Shown here piece by piece: positions 1 through 9,663 of a DNA stretch of 64,000 nt; position 1 is the first letter of the stretch, and every line of letters begins with the position of its first letter. The position numbers and the translations under genes are program-made. The notes under the pieces were generated by a model. That model made no database searches and had not been told where the DNA came from. It saw only the letters and a list, made by a program, of their open reading frames with translations. Origin of the DNA: Ramlibacter sp. (GTDB lineage: Bacteria > Pseudomonadota > Gammaproteobacteria > Burkholderiales > Burkholderiaceae_C); the NCBI GenBank assembly GCA_019635435.1, contig JAHBZM010000001.1, positions 2,604,001 to 2,668,000 of the forward strand, in the 5' to 3' direction.

Positions 1-3000
1 GGCTCGTTGCAGGTCGCGGCGGCAGGCGCCACGCTGTCGGCGGGCAACGCATTGAGCGTCGCCACCACCGCGGGTGACTTGGCACTCGGCAAGGCCACGG
101 TCTCGTCCACCGGCGATCTGTCGCTGACGGCATCAGGCCAGATCAGCACCGCCGCCGCCCAGGGGCAGGCTGTGCAGTCCTCGACGGGCCATGTGGCGCT
201 GACCGCCGGCAATGGCATGCGCAACGCGGGCACAGTTGCCGCGCTCGTCGGGGACCTGGTCACGCGGATGGACGGCACACTGAACAACAGTGGCTCGCTG
301 TATGCGCGGAACAATGTGTCCATTGCCGACCGGACAGGCGGAGCTGGCGGGAGCCTTGTCAACCAGAGCGACGGCATCATCCTGGCCGACGCCGCGTTGA
401 ATGTCCAGGCCAGTCAGGTTGCCAACAGCGGGACCATGCAGGGCACCGCAGGCTCGACGCTCTCGGTGGGCAGCCTGACCAATTCGGGAGCTCTCATTGC
501 CTCGGCGAACGCGGGCACATCGGCCGTGCTGAACCTCGGCTCGCTGAACAACAGCGGCACCCTGCAGGCGAACCAGGACCTCACGCTGCAGTTCACCGGC
601 CCTGTCATGACCAACAGCGGCAAGGTGCTGGCAGGCCGAAACCTCACGGTAGATGCCAGCAGCAGTCCACTGCAACTGGACAACAACGCGCAAGGCGTCT
701 TGCAGGCTGGCGTCGCCCTGGCCGTGTCTGGCGCTGCCCTGGACCTGGTCAACCATGCGGATGCCAAGGTGATTGCCGACCAGGTGAACCTTTCAACCGC
801 GTCGCTCAGCAACGCCGGCATCCTGCAGGGCAGCACGGGAGCGACCGTGACCGTGGCCGGAACCGCCAGCAACAGCGGGACATTGATTCTTTCCGCGGCG
901 GCCGATGGCAGTGGCGCGCTCACGGCCAGCACGATCAACAATTCCGGGACCCTTCAGTCGGCGGGTACCGCGACGATCAAGGCCACCGACTCGCTGAGCA
1001 ACACCGCCACGGGCAAGCTCCTGGCCGAGCAACTGAAACTGGAATCCAGATACATCGGCAATGCTGGCATCATCCAGGGCAACGCCCTGGCCACTGTGAA
1101 AGCGTCCGACACGGTCAACAACAGCGGTACCCTCATCCTGTCGAATGACGCGGCTGGCGGTGGCACGGTCACTGCGGGCCAAATCACCAACAGCGGGACG
1201 CTGCAGTCCTCGGGCGCCGCAACGCTCACGGCCAGTGGATCGCTGAACAACACCGCGGGCAAGTTGTTGGCCGACCAGTTGACCCTGATCTCGGCCGACC
1301 TGAGCAACGCGGGCGCCATCCAGGGGGCCACTCGCGCAACGGTCAGCGCCACCAACGGCGTCAACAACAGCGGCACCCTGATCCTGTCGACTGCCACAGG
1401 CGGCAGTGGCAGCGTCAATGCCAATCACATCACCAACAGCGGCACACTGCAGTCGTCAGGCACAGCGACTCTGAACGCCACGACCAACCTGAGTGTGACC
1501 GGAGGCAAGGTGCTGGCAGCGCAGCTGAACCTGACTTCCGCAGACATGGACAACGCGGGCATTGTCCAGGGCAGTGTGGGCACCTCGGTGTCCGCCACCA
1601 ATGGCTTCAACAACAGCGGGACGCTGATCCTGTCCACCACCGCGGGCGGCAGCGGAACCGTGACTGCCAACCAGATCACCAACAGCGGCATGCTGCAGTC
1701 GTCCGGCCTGGCCACGCTCAACGCCACATCCGCACTGAACAACACGGCGGGCGTCCTGCTGGCCGACCAGCTCAGCCTGAACTCGGCCGACCTGAACAAC
1801 GGCGGCACGATCCAGGGAGGGACCAGCGCCACGGTCTCGGTCACCCATGCGCTCACCAACAGCACTGGCGGCGTCCTCACCCTCACCACGAGCAACGCCT
1901 CGGGCGGGACAGTCACGGCCAACCAGGTAACCAACAGCGGGATTCTTCAGTCTGCCGGGACGGCCAATCTGAATGTGGCCACCTCGGTGAGCAACACCGG
2001 CACGGGCAAGGTACTGGCTGACCAGCTGACCCTGACGTCTGCCGATTTGACCAACGCCGGCACGCTGCAGGGCGCCACCAGCGCCACGGCCACGGTGACC
2101 AACACGGCCAACAACAGCGGTGTTCTGACCTTGTCGACGTCAAGCGGTGGCAGCGGCAGCCTGGTGGCCAACCAGATCACCAACAGCGGCACCTTGCAGT
2201 CGGCGGGTTCGGCCACGCTGACCGCGACCACCACGCTGAGCAACACGGCTGGAAAACTGCTGGCCGATCAATTGACGCTCACTTCAGCCGACCTGAATAA
2301 TGCGGGCACCATCCAGGGCGGGAATGGTGCGATTGTGAATGTTGCCAACGCGGTCACCAATAGCGGCACGCTGACGCTGTCGACTGTCGGCGGTGGCAGC
2401 GGTACCGTCACGACAAAGACCATCGCCAATAGCGGCACCTTGCAGTCGGCGGGGGCCGCCAGCCTCAACTTTGACACCACGTTCACCAATGGTGGCACCG
2501 TTCTCGCCGGAGGCGGCCTGACTGTGCGGGGTGCGGATGCCCAGGGCGTCACCAACAACGGCAAGATGGAAGCGGGTGGCCTGCTCGACATCAAGGGGCA
2601 AAGCGGAGGCCGACTTGATCACGTCAATTTTGGCGCCGGTGCGACCATGCTGGGTGGCACGGTGGACATCAGCACCAATACCCTCAACCTCGGCACCAGC
2701 GGCGCGCTAAGTTCAACGGGCAACATGTCTGTGGACGCCACCGCCTTGACCGTGGGGGGCTCCACCGCGCGCATCGTCGGGGCGACGGCAGGCGGCACCA
2801 CGACCATCACCACGGCGGGTGCGCTGACCAACAAGGGCGCACTGCACTCGGGTGGCAACCTGGTGGTCAACAGTGGTGGGGCGATTTCAAACACCGCAAC
2901 AGGCGGCATTTCTGCGCTGGGTGATCTGACTGCCACAGCCGCAACGAGTTTCACCAATACAGGAGCCCTCTACGCTGGCGGAAACCTGACCGCCACAGCG

Positions 3001-6000
3001 ACCAGCGGTAACTTCACCAATGCCGCCACGTTGGCAGCCCCGCAAGGCACGATCGATGCCGATGGCAGCATCACCCTGACCACCAGCGGTACTTTCACCA
3101 ACAACAGCATGATCCGCGCAGGATCGAACGTCACGATCAGTGCCCCGACATTCAAGAATGAAGTCACGGGGGGGGATACGCGAAGCTGGGTCAAGGTGTC
3201 TACGACAGCCGCAGACAACTACCAAACGGATGGCTGGTATTCCTTTCCGGACAACTATGAAACGCAGTACTGGAAAGACACCTGGCGCATGGAACAACAG
3301 TACGCAGGCGATGCCCCAGCATTCACGCCCCAGATCATTGGCGGCTCGACCATCACCATCCGCAATTTCACCAGCGGAACCAACCTGGGCAGCAACATCT
3401 CGGCGCCAACCGTCAATCTGCAAGGCAGCGGCAGCTTCACCAACGACAGCCTCTCTCTGGGTTATCAGGAGCATCGACACACCTGGGAGATCTACACGCA
3501 CTGGGTGGCTTTGGGGCCGCTCACCTACGACGATCATGTGAAGAGAAATGAGCAGCTGGATCAGCTGACCAGCCAGGGCGTGGTCACGACCCGCAACGCC
3601 GGCATCTTTGCCGGCAGCCTCAACGCCTCGGGCTTTGGCCTCAGCATTACGGGCGCCGCCTACGGCGCCACGCCGGCTTCGCGCAGCGCAACGGGCGCGG
3701 CTGCAGCCAGCGGTGCACCCGCGGTCAGCGGCGCGGCGCCCGCAAGCGGGGCCCCCGCGGCCGGCGGCGCGTCGCCCACGGGTGGCGCCTCCGGCATCTC
3801 GCTGGCAGGAGGCACGGCCCCGGCCATCAACGCCTCGCCGGTGGGTGGAACCTCGTCCGTGCAGTTCGGCGGCGTCACTGTCCAGTTGCCGACCAATCCA
3901 AATGGCTACTTCGTGCCCGGACAGGGCCCGTCAGCTCAATACCTGATCGAGACCAATCCGCTGTTCTCCGCCGGCAGCAACCTGTATGGCTCCTCCTATC
4001 TCGCGACCCAGTTTGGGCTGAACCCCGACACGCTGACAAAGCGACTGGGTGATTCCAACTACGAGGCTTACCTGATCCGCCAGCAACTGGTGGCGGAGAC
4101 CGGCCGAAACCTGCTCGCCGGTTACGCGTCCGAGACGGACTTGCTGCGGTCCCTGATGGCGCAAGGCGCCACCGAGGCCACGCGCCTCGGGTTCACCTGG
4201 GGTGTGGCGCCAACGCAAGCGCAGATCGCGGCGCTCGGCCACGACGTGGTGTGGATGGTGATAGTCAATGTAAAGGGCGAGGACGTGTTGACGCCGGTGG
4301 TCTACCTTTCCAAGGCCACTATTGCCGGCATCCAGACCGGCACGGTGATTGCAGCCGACGACATCAACATGACGAACATGACGGAGGTGAAGAACGAAGG
4401 CGCCACCCTCGTTGGCAACAACACGCTGAACATCACGGCCAGCGGTGACATCACCAATTCCAGCGGCACCATCAAGGGCGGCGACGTTTCGCTGACGTCG
4501 ACCAAGGGCAACATCGTGAACAAGACGCTGGCTCACACCGATTGCGCCGATGATGCGAGCTTCTGCAACACGGTCATAGGCAAGACCGCCACGATTGAGG
4601 CGACCGGCGCCCTGACGCTGGATGCCGGCAAGGACATCCGGGTGACGGGGGCCGAGGTGGTCGCGGGTTCGGATGCCACGCTCAAGGCTGGCAATGCCAT
4701 CACCTTTGACACCATCGTGGACAAGTCGCGCACGACATCATTCGACTCTTCGGTGGGATTGTTCTCACCAAACGGAATCTTCTCCAGTTCCCACACGGTC
4801 ACAGTCGCCACGCAGGAAACCAACATCGGCTCTTCGCTGAAATCAGGCGGCAATCTGACCCTGGCCAGTGGCGCAGACATGACGTTCCTTACAACCGACG
4901 TGAGCGTCAAGGGCAATCTCGAGGCTGACAGCAAGGGCAAACTGACCATCGGAGCCACCCAGGACAAGCTGAACACTGTAGAGACCGTTTCTTCGTCGAG
5001 TTTGTTCAGCGGGGGGAGTCTAGCCACCTTCGAGACGACGACCACCAACACGCAGCAGGGGACCAACGCCGGCTCTACCTTCAAGGTTGGCGGGAATGCC
5101 CAACTCAAGGCGGCGAACGACCTGACCATTCAGGGTTCCGATTTGACGGTTGGGAACAACGCCACTATGGAGTCCACTGGCGGCAACGTACAGATACTGG
5201 CCGGTCTTGACGAGAAAACGACCGTCGTCCATTCCGAAAAGTCCTCGTTTCTCAACATAGGTAGTCAGAAGGACGGCCCCGGCCCGACCAACGAATCGTC
5301 CTCAGCCGTGACGTATACGGCGGCACGGGATCAGGGTACAGGTGCAGTTGCGATGGCCTACGCGGATAGCAAGAATACGGCCCGCGAGGAGATCACCGTG
5401 TTCGAGAAGGAAACGACCGATTCCACGGAAATCAACAAACAAAGCGTGGCCTCACGAATCAAGGTAGGAGGCAGCCTCGACATCAGGGCGGAGAATCCAA
5501 AGGCTCAGTCAGGCGGAAGCAGTGGGCCAGCGGGCATCAGAATTCAGGGTTCGGAGATTGAGGCAGGCGGCGACGTGGCCTTGAAAGCCACGAGCATTGA
5601 AGTTCTTGCGGGAGAAAATAGTCGCACCCTCGTCAGCGACACCAGTTCATACTCAATTGGCATCTACGTTGATGGAACGTCAAATTCCAGCGCTGAGGCC
5701 GCTACGCAGGTCGCGGTTGCTTCGGCAAGAGCGGATGCCACCGCCAAGACGGCCAATGATGGGGTCGTGACATTGGGCGCCCAGTTGGCATCGAGTCACA
5801 CGGACGCTACGAAGGTTACTCACACCGGGTCCACCATCAAATCGAGTTCGGGCAGTGTTTCCATTGACGCCGCTGACCAGGCCAGATTCGTGGGTTCGCA
5901 AGTTGCGGCAGGCAAGGATCTGACGATACAGGCCAAGGACATTACCAACCTGGCGGCAGTGGACGTGGATACGACAAAGACAACCTGGAAGGAGGACACG

Positions 6001-8736
6001 ATGGGGGTGTACCTTGATGCCAGAACCGAAAGCCAGGTCTACGCGCGTGCCAGGGCGGATACTGCGATGGTCCCAGGTGCAGGGGCGAAAACCCTGGTCG
6101 ACAACAAGACTGACGTGAGCGTCGGCCTGCGCGAGAATCACCGCGAAGGCTCGGTGGATTCCGGCACCAAGAATGTGTTGGCCAACGCGTTCACGGCAGG
6201 AGGCAACGTTACCCGGACCGCAACGGACAAAATTGTCGATGAAGCCACCCGGATCGAGGCAACAACCGGCAATATTATTCAGTCGGCAACCACGTTGGAA
6301 GAGCGTGCGGTGCACGACGAGGCGTGGAGCAATAAGAGTGAGTCAAATGTGGACGCTCGCGTTGGGGTGTATGCGGGAGTTTGGTTAGAAGGAATTGTTG
6401 GCGCTCAGACAGGCGTCGCGGGAACCTCATCGAACATGGGCGGTAGAACCGTGGACGGGACTGTTGGCGTCAGGGCTTTGGTCCTTGGCGGGACAACAGA
6501 CAAGGAATCCAGCCTCAAACAGGCTGTGACCTCCAGCTACAAAGCGGGCGGAAATATCAGCTCAACCACCAGCGGAAACACCACGCTGGTGGGCACTCAG
6601 ATGGCAGCCGGCGGAACCGGCGGCATCGAGATCAAGGCCGGGAGTCTGGATTACCAGGCTGCGGAGAACAAGATGGAGACCAACAGCAATCGTCTTGCTT
6701 ATTCAGCCGACGCTCGGGCAGGTGTTGGCGTTAGTCCGGACTCCAAAGTTGACGCCCTGGCCGAAGGTGTTGGCAAGATGGATACGATGGACATCAATCG
6801 GACCCTCACGACCGCCGTCGCTGGCGGGCTCACGGCCACAACAGGCGGCATTTCGGTGGTGACGACGGGCGGCACCAAGGCGGGCGATTTGCGCCTGGAA
6901 GGAACCAGGATCAACGCATCTGGCGATGTTGATGTGACTTCGCAGAATGGCAAAGTCATCCTTGATGCGGCCCAGGATGTACAAACCAGGGACGGGCTTG
7001 GGGGAACGATGGTGCTGAAGCTGCGGAGCACAGCCAGCAACCCGACCGGTGACTCCCTTCAACAGAAGTCCAATAGCGGCTTTGAGTTGACCACCGGGCA
7101 CAGCATGCAGTCTTACGAGAAGGTGGACAACCACGGCGTGAACATCACATCGGGTTCCGGTGACGTGAGCTTGAAGGCTGGAACGAGCTTGACAGCCAAG
7201 GGGGCCAGCGTGGAGGCCACTCGGGGCGGCGTCAGCGTGAAAGCGACAACTGGCATTGCGCTTCTGGAGGCGACCGATACCGAGACGTTTAATGCCAGTG
7301 GGCATTCGAGCTTCTCGACAGGGGGGGTGAAATCAATGCCCAAGATGGCGAAGAAGGCTGCTGAACAGATGGCGATTGCGAAAGACGCCTTCAATGCAGC
7401 CAACTACTCCAAGGCGTATGTGGCCAATATTGCATCGAAGGAGGCAAAGGAAGCTGCAGCCGACGCCGCGGGGGGCAGTTTCGCAACGGACATGACCGTT
7501 TTGCTTGAAAACCAGAATGGCAAGCACGGTCAGGTCAGCACCATCACGGCAGGCAACGGATCCATATCGCTCAATACCAATCAAGGCAAGATTGCTTCCC
7601 AAGGAACTGAGTTCACCGACGGAACCAACGCCGTGACGCCGGTAAGCAACAAGGCGCTGACCAACAAGGCCGTGTCGGACACGGACAGCCACACCATCGT
7701 TGCGATCGGTATCAGCGCCGCCAGCCCGGGCACCAGAACTGCGGTCGCTGCGCGCGTCGTGGATCAAGGCCAATACGAAGTGGCAAACCGGATGCAGGTC
7801 GAGGAAATCACCCAGATCAACCGAATTCAGCCCGACCAGAGGATTGCTCCCGTGGCTGCGCCTGTGGCAGCTGTAGGGGCCGGTCTGCCACCGGCCGCGC
7901 CGCCGCCGGTACAACCCGGAAATAGCAGTGGGGCTGGCAACGGAGGTGGGGCTGTTGGATCAACGGGTAGCGGTGGCGCAACGACGACCCCGAGCGGGCC
8001 TGGCACTGGCACTACGCAACCCGGCTCCGGCCCTGTGGTCGAACTCGTGGCGCCGGAAGCGTTGACTGTGCCTGTCGCTACTGTGGCGACGGTGGCGCCT
8101 GTCGCGCCGGTTGCATTGGTGTCCCCTCTCGCTACTGAAAAACCTGTCGCGCCAAGTGCCGCCGTCACCCCTGTTGAGCCTCTGCAGGGCATTACTGCTC
8201 CCAGCTCGCTAGCTGTGCCAGCTGTGAGTGTTCCGGTGACCGCGCCTGTTTTGCAAGCTCCCGTGGCGGTGGCTCCGCCAACCGCTTCGGTGCCGCATCC
8301 TGGCAACGGCAATGGCAATGGCAACGGCAATGGCAACGGCAATGGCAACGGCAACGGAAATGGAAATGGAAATGGAAATGGCCACGGGAATGGCAATGGC
8401 CATGGAGGCAACGGCCCCGGATTGAACGCAGGCAACCTGTTGAACAAGCTGAAGGATGCCTTTCTCGATACCGTGAATCCGCAGGGTCAGGCCAAGGCGA
8501 CATGGTTCCAGAAGGAACTCGGATTCGACAAGGGCAATCTGCAGCAGTTGGCCTCGCAGATCACCTTCAGCGAGTCCAAGGCCGTGCCTGTCAAGGCCAC
8601 GCCGAACGGCCAGATGTTCGAGCAGGCGATTCCCATCCGCGGTGCGAACGGAAAGACGGTGGATGTCACCTTCGTCTTCATGAAGGACAACGCGGGGGCG
8701 GTGAGCCTGGTCACAGACTTTCCGGCAAAGAAATGA
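1..8736 (+). CDS. CdiA/filamentous-haemagglutinin-like exoprotein, 5' end outside window
   Basis: The reading frame is open from the first base and ends at TGA 8734-8736, so the N-terminal secretion signal and TPS domain lie outside. What is visible is the beta-helical shaft of a two-partner-secreted adhesin: seven 82-residue repeats rich in NNSGTLQS-type turns (772-2505), an interruption at about 3160-4340, then haemagglutinin repeats of the Fil_haemagg_2 type (about 4500-7300), a Pro/Val/Ala linker (about 7830-8300), a Gly-Asn repeat (8302-8418) and a compact C-terminal domain (about 8438-8733). The interruption contains the YLIETNP and KRLGD..YE motifs common in CdiA/HecA proteins and an Ala/Gly-rich stretch. 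The C-terminal domain resembles DUF6883, a domain I recall at the ends of polymorphic toxins. No VENN pretoxin motif was seen. The protein should act at the cell surface, as adhesin or contact-dependent inhibitor. Base composition looks less GC-rich than in the following genes. Confidence 0.85.
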   Translation, partial: GSLQVAAAGATLSAGNALSVATTAGDLALGKATVSSTGDLSLTASGQISTAAAQGQAVQSSTGHVALTAGNGMRNAGTVAALVGDLVTRMDGTLNNSGSLYARNNVSIADRTGGAGGSLVNQSDGIILADAALNVQASQVANSGTMQGTAGSTLSVGSLTNSGALIASANAGTSAVLNLGSLNNSGTLQANQDLTLQFTGPVMTNSGKVLAGRNLTVDASSSPLQLDNNAQGVLQAGVALAVSGAALDLVNHADAKVIADQVNLSTASLSNAGILQGSTGATVTVAGTASNSGTLILSAAADGSGALTASTINNSGTLQSAGTATIKATDSLSNTATGKLLAEQLKLESRYIGNAGIIQGNALATVKASDTVNNSGTLILSNDAAGGGTVTAGQITNSGTLQSSGAATLTASGSLNNTAGKLLADQLTLISADLSNAGAIQGATRATVSATNGVNNSGTLILSTATGGSGSVNANHITNSGTLQSSGTATLNATTNLSVTGGKVLAAQLNLTSADMDNAGIVQGSVGTSVSATNGFNNSGTLILSTTAGGSGTVTANQITNSGMLQSSGLATLNATSALNNTAGVLLADQLSLNSADLNNGGTIQGGTSATVSVTHALTNSTGGVLTLTTSNASGGTVTANQVTNSGILQSAGTANLNVATSVSNTGTGKVLADQLTLTSADLTNAGTLQGATSATATVTNTANNSGVLTLSTSSGGSGSLVANQITNSGTLQSAGSATLTATTTLSNTAGKLLADQLTLTSADLNNAGTIQGGNGAIVNVANAVTNSGTLTLSTVGGGSGTVTTKTIANSGTLQSAGAASLNFDTTFTNGGTVLAGGGLTVRGADAQGVTNNGKMEAGGLLDIKGQSGGRLDHVNFGAGATMLGGTVDISTNTLNLGTSGALSSTGNMSVDATALTVGGSTARIVGATAGGTTTITTAGALTNKGALHSGGNLVVNSGGAISNTATGGISALGDLTATAATSFTNTGALYAGGNLTATATSGNFTNAATLAAPQGTIDADGSITLTTSGTFTNNSMIRAGSNVTISAPTFKNEVTGGDTRSWVKVSTTAADNYQTDGWYSFPDNYETQYWKDTWRMEQQYAGDAPAFTPQIIGGSTITIRNFTSGTNLGSNISAPTVNLQGSGSFTNDSLSLGYQEHRHTWEIYTHWVALGPLTYDDHVKRNEQLDQLTSQGVVTTRNAGIFAGSLNASGFGLSITGAAYGATPASRSATGAAAASGAPAVSGAAPASGAPAAGGASPTGGASGISLAGGTAPAINASPVGGTSSVQFGGVTVQLPTNPNGYFVPGQGPSAQYLIETNPLFSAGSNLYGSSYLATQFGLNPDTLTKRLGDSNYEAYLIRQQLVAETGRNLLAGYASETDLLRSLMAQGATEATRLGFTWGVAPTQAQIAALGHDVVWMVIVNVKGEDVLTPVVYLSKATIAGIQTGTVIAADDINMTNMTEVKNEGATLVGNNTLNITASGDITNSSGTIKGGDVSLTSTKGNIVNKTLAHTDCADDASFCNTVIGKTATIEATGALTLDAGKDIRVTGAEVVAGSDATLKAGNAITFDTIVDKSRTTSFDSSVGLFSPNGIFSSSHTVTVATQETNIGSSLKSGGNLTLASGADMTFLTTDVSVKGNLEADSKGKLTIGATQDKLNTVETVSSSSLFSGGSLATFETTTTNTQQGTNAGSTFKVGGNAQLKAANDLTIQGSDLTVGNNATMESTGGNVQILAGLDEKTTVVHSEKSSFLNIGSQKDGPGPTNESSSAVTYTAARDQGTGAVAMAYADSKNTAREEITVFEKETTDSTEINKQSVASRIKVGGSLDIRAENPKAQSGGSSGPAGIRIQGSEIEAGGDVALKATSIEVLAGENSRTLVSDTSSYSIGIYVDGTSNSSAEAATQVAVASARADATAKTANDGVVTLGAQLASSHTDATKVTHTGSTIKSSSGSVSIDAADQARFVGSQVAAGKDLTIQAKDITNLAAVDVDTTKTTWKEDTMGVYLDARTESQVYARARADTAMVPGAGAKTLVDNKTDVSVGLRENHREGSVDSGTKNVLANAFTAGGNVTRTATDKIVDEATRIEATTGNIIQSATTLEERAVHDEAWSNKSESNVDARVGVYAGVWLEGIVGAQTGVAGTSSNMGGRTVDGTVGVRALVLGGTTDKESSLKQAVTSSYKAGGNISSTTSGNTTLVGTQMAAGGTGGIEIKAGSLDYQAAENKMETNSNRLAYSADARAGVGVSPDSKVDALAEGVGKMDTMDINRTLTTAVAGGLTATTGGISVVTTGGTKAGDLRLEGTRINASGDVDVTSQNGKVILDAAQDVQTRDGLGGTMVLKLRSTASNPTGDSLQQKSNSGFELTTGHSMQSYEKVDNHGVNITSGSGDVSLKAGTSLTAKGASVEATRGGVSVKATTGIALLEATDTETFNASGHSSFSTGGVKSMPKMAKKAAEQMAIAKDAFNAANYSKAYVANIASKEAKEAAADAAGGSFATDMTVLLENQNGKHGQVSTITAGNGSISLNTNQGKIASQGTEFTDGTNAVTPVSNKALTNKAVSDTDSHTIVAIGISAASPGTRTAVAARVVDQGQYEVANRMQVEEITQINRIQPDQRIAPVAAPVAAVGAGLPPAAPPPVQPGNSSGAGNGGGAVGSTGSGGATTTPSGPGTGTTQPGSGPVVELVAPEALTVPVATVATVAPVAPVALVSPLATEKPVAPSAAVTPVEPLQGITAPSSLAVPAVSVPVTAPVLQAPVAVAPPTASVPHPGNGNGNGNGNGNGNGNGNGNGNGNGNGHGNGNGHGGNGPGLNAGNLLNKLKDAFLDTVNPQGQAKATWFQKELGFDKGNLQQLASQITFSESKAVPVKATPNGQMFEQAIPIRGANGKTVDVTFVFMKDNAGAVSLVTDFPAKK
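772..2505 (+). repeat. Seven tandem 82-residue repeats in the adhesin shaft
   Basis: The equivalent codon of the LLADQLTL-type motif falls at 772, 1021, 1267, 1513, 1759, 2014 and 2260. The spacing is 246 nt in four of the six intervals and 249 or 255 nt in the others. Each unit encodes about 82 residues and ends in an NNSGTLQS-like turn. All units keep the reading frame, so recombination between them would change shaft length without breaking the gene. Confidence 0.9.
8302..8418 (+). repeat. Hexanucleotide ggcaay repeat encoding a Gly-Asn linker
   Basis: A run of six-base units (GGCAAT/GGCAAC, later GGAAAT and GGCCAC) encodes alternating Gly-Asn with a few Gly-His. It lies directly before the C-terminal DUF6883-like domain. 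Because the unit is six bases, slippage keeps the frame and only alters linker length. Confidence 0.9.
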
Positions 8737-8975
8737 CGGTCCACCGCGAGAACGATCCCGTTCGACTGCGCGAGCCCTTTGCTGCAGACGTGGTGGGCGA
8801 AGGGCGATCGGTGGTTATCCCGGCAGGTGCGGTGGGCGCCGTTGTGCTGGTTCACGGCAATCCGTCACAGCCCATGGCCTACGAGGTGGAGTTCTATATT
8901 CAGGACCAGGGCTGCTATGCGCTGGCCGTGATGGAGGCCGGATGTCCGGCCTGCGCTCCGCTCCCAGGCATTTAG
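8733..8975 (+). CDS. DUF4926-like small protein, candidate immunity protein
   Basis: The 80-aa product starts at ATG 8733, which overlaps the TGA of the large adhesin gene by four bases (ATGA), so the two should be translationally coupled. The sequence has a central IPAGAVGAVVLVHG turn followed by AYEVEFYIQDQGCYALAV, the layout I associate with DUF4926: a GxVGxVV turn, then a YEVEF strand and a strand ending in a hydrophobic cluster. No signal peptide is present, so it should be cytoplasmic, as expected of an immunity protein. DUF4926 and DUF6883 proteins are, to my recollection, commonly neighbours; that pairing plus the overlap is the main reason for the immunity call. Neutralising activity is inferred, not shown. 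Confidence 0.7.
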   Translation: MTVHRENDPVRLREPFAADVVGEGRSVVIPAGAVGAVVLVHGNPSQPMAYEVEFYIQDQGCYALAVMEAGCPACAPLPGI

Positions 8976-9039
8976 CGGGTCGGGTGGCAGCATTTGCGCC
9001 CCAGGCGTTAAGCTTCGGTTTTGCCTGAAGACAACCACC

Positions 9040-9579
9040 GTGACCGTACGAGACATCCTCAAAATGGGCGACCCGCGCCTGCTGCGTGTGGCCCAGCCCG
9101 TGGCGCAGTTCGACACCGACGACCTGCACTTGCTGGTGCGTGACATGTTCGAGACCATGCTGGCGGTCAATGGCGCTGGGCTGGCGGCACCGCAGATCGG
9201 GGTGGACCTGCAACTTGTGATCTTTGGCACGGACGCCGTGAATCCGCGTTACCCGGACGCACCGCCGGTGCCGCGCACCGTGCTGCTCAACCCGGTGTTG
9301 ACACCGCTGGGGCCAGAGGAAGAAGAGGGCTGGGAGGGTTGCCTGTCGGTACCGGGCCTGCGCGGCGTGGTTCCGCGCTTTTCGCGCATCCGGTACACCG
9401 GGTTTGACCCTTATGGCGACCCAATCGACCGTGTGGCCGAGGGTTTCCATGCGCGTGTGGTGCAGCATGAATGCGACCACCTGATCGGCAAGCTGTACCC
9501 GATGCGGGTGCGCGATTTCACCCGGTTCGGATTCACCGAGGTGCTGTTCCCGGGGCTGGATGCGACCGACGACGACTGA
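9040..9579 (+). CDS. def: Peptide deformylase
   Basis: The 179-aa protein removes the N-formyl group from nascent proteins in the cytoplasm. All three family motifs are present: GAGLAAPQIG at residues 45-54, EGCLSVPG with the metal-ligand Cys at 101, and HECDH with His143, Glu144 and His147. Length is typical. The start is GTG 9040; no ATG lies upstream in frame after the end of the preceding gene, and the first residues TVRDILKMGDPRL match the usual N-terminus. It stands between the DUF4926-like gene and a methyltransferase gene. Betaproteobacteria often carry a second def away from fmt, and no fmt is seen here, so this is probably the additional copy. Confidence 0.95.
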   Translation: MTVRDILKMGDPRLLRVAQPVAQFDTDDLHLLVRDMFETMLAVNGAGLAAPQIGVDLQLVIFGTDAVNPRYPDAPPVPRTVLLNPVLTPLGPEEEEGWEGCLSVPGLRGVVPRFSRIRYTGFDPYGDPIDRVAEGFHARVVQHECDHLIGKLYPMRVRDFTRFGFTEVLFPGLDATDDD

Positions 9580-9663
9580 ACTGCGCGCCAAAGCAGCGTA
9601 GACTCCAGCAATGACCGCTTCGCGGCCATCCCCACAGCGTGATGCACGCAGGAAGCTTTCCGC

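Noticed and set aside
3608..3946. An open frame within the Ala/Gly-rich part of the adhesin gene
   Set aside because: It is an out-of-frame product of the low-complexity sequence of the large gene.
8302..8418. Repeat units that could suggest a CRISPR array
   Set aside because: The units are six bases, contiguous and within a coding frame; there are no spacers.
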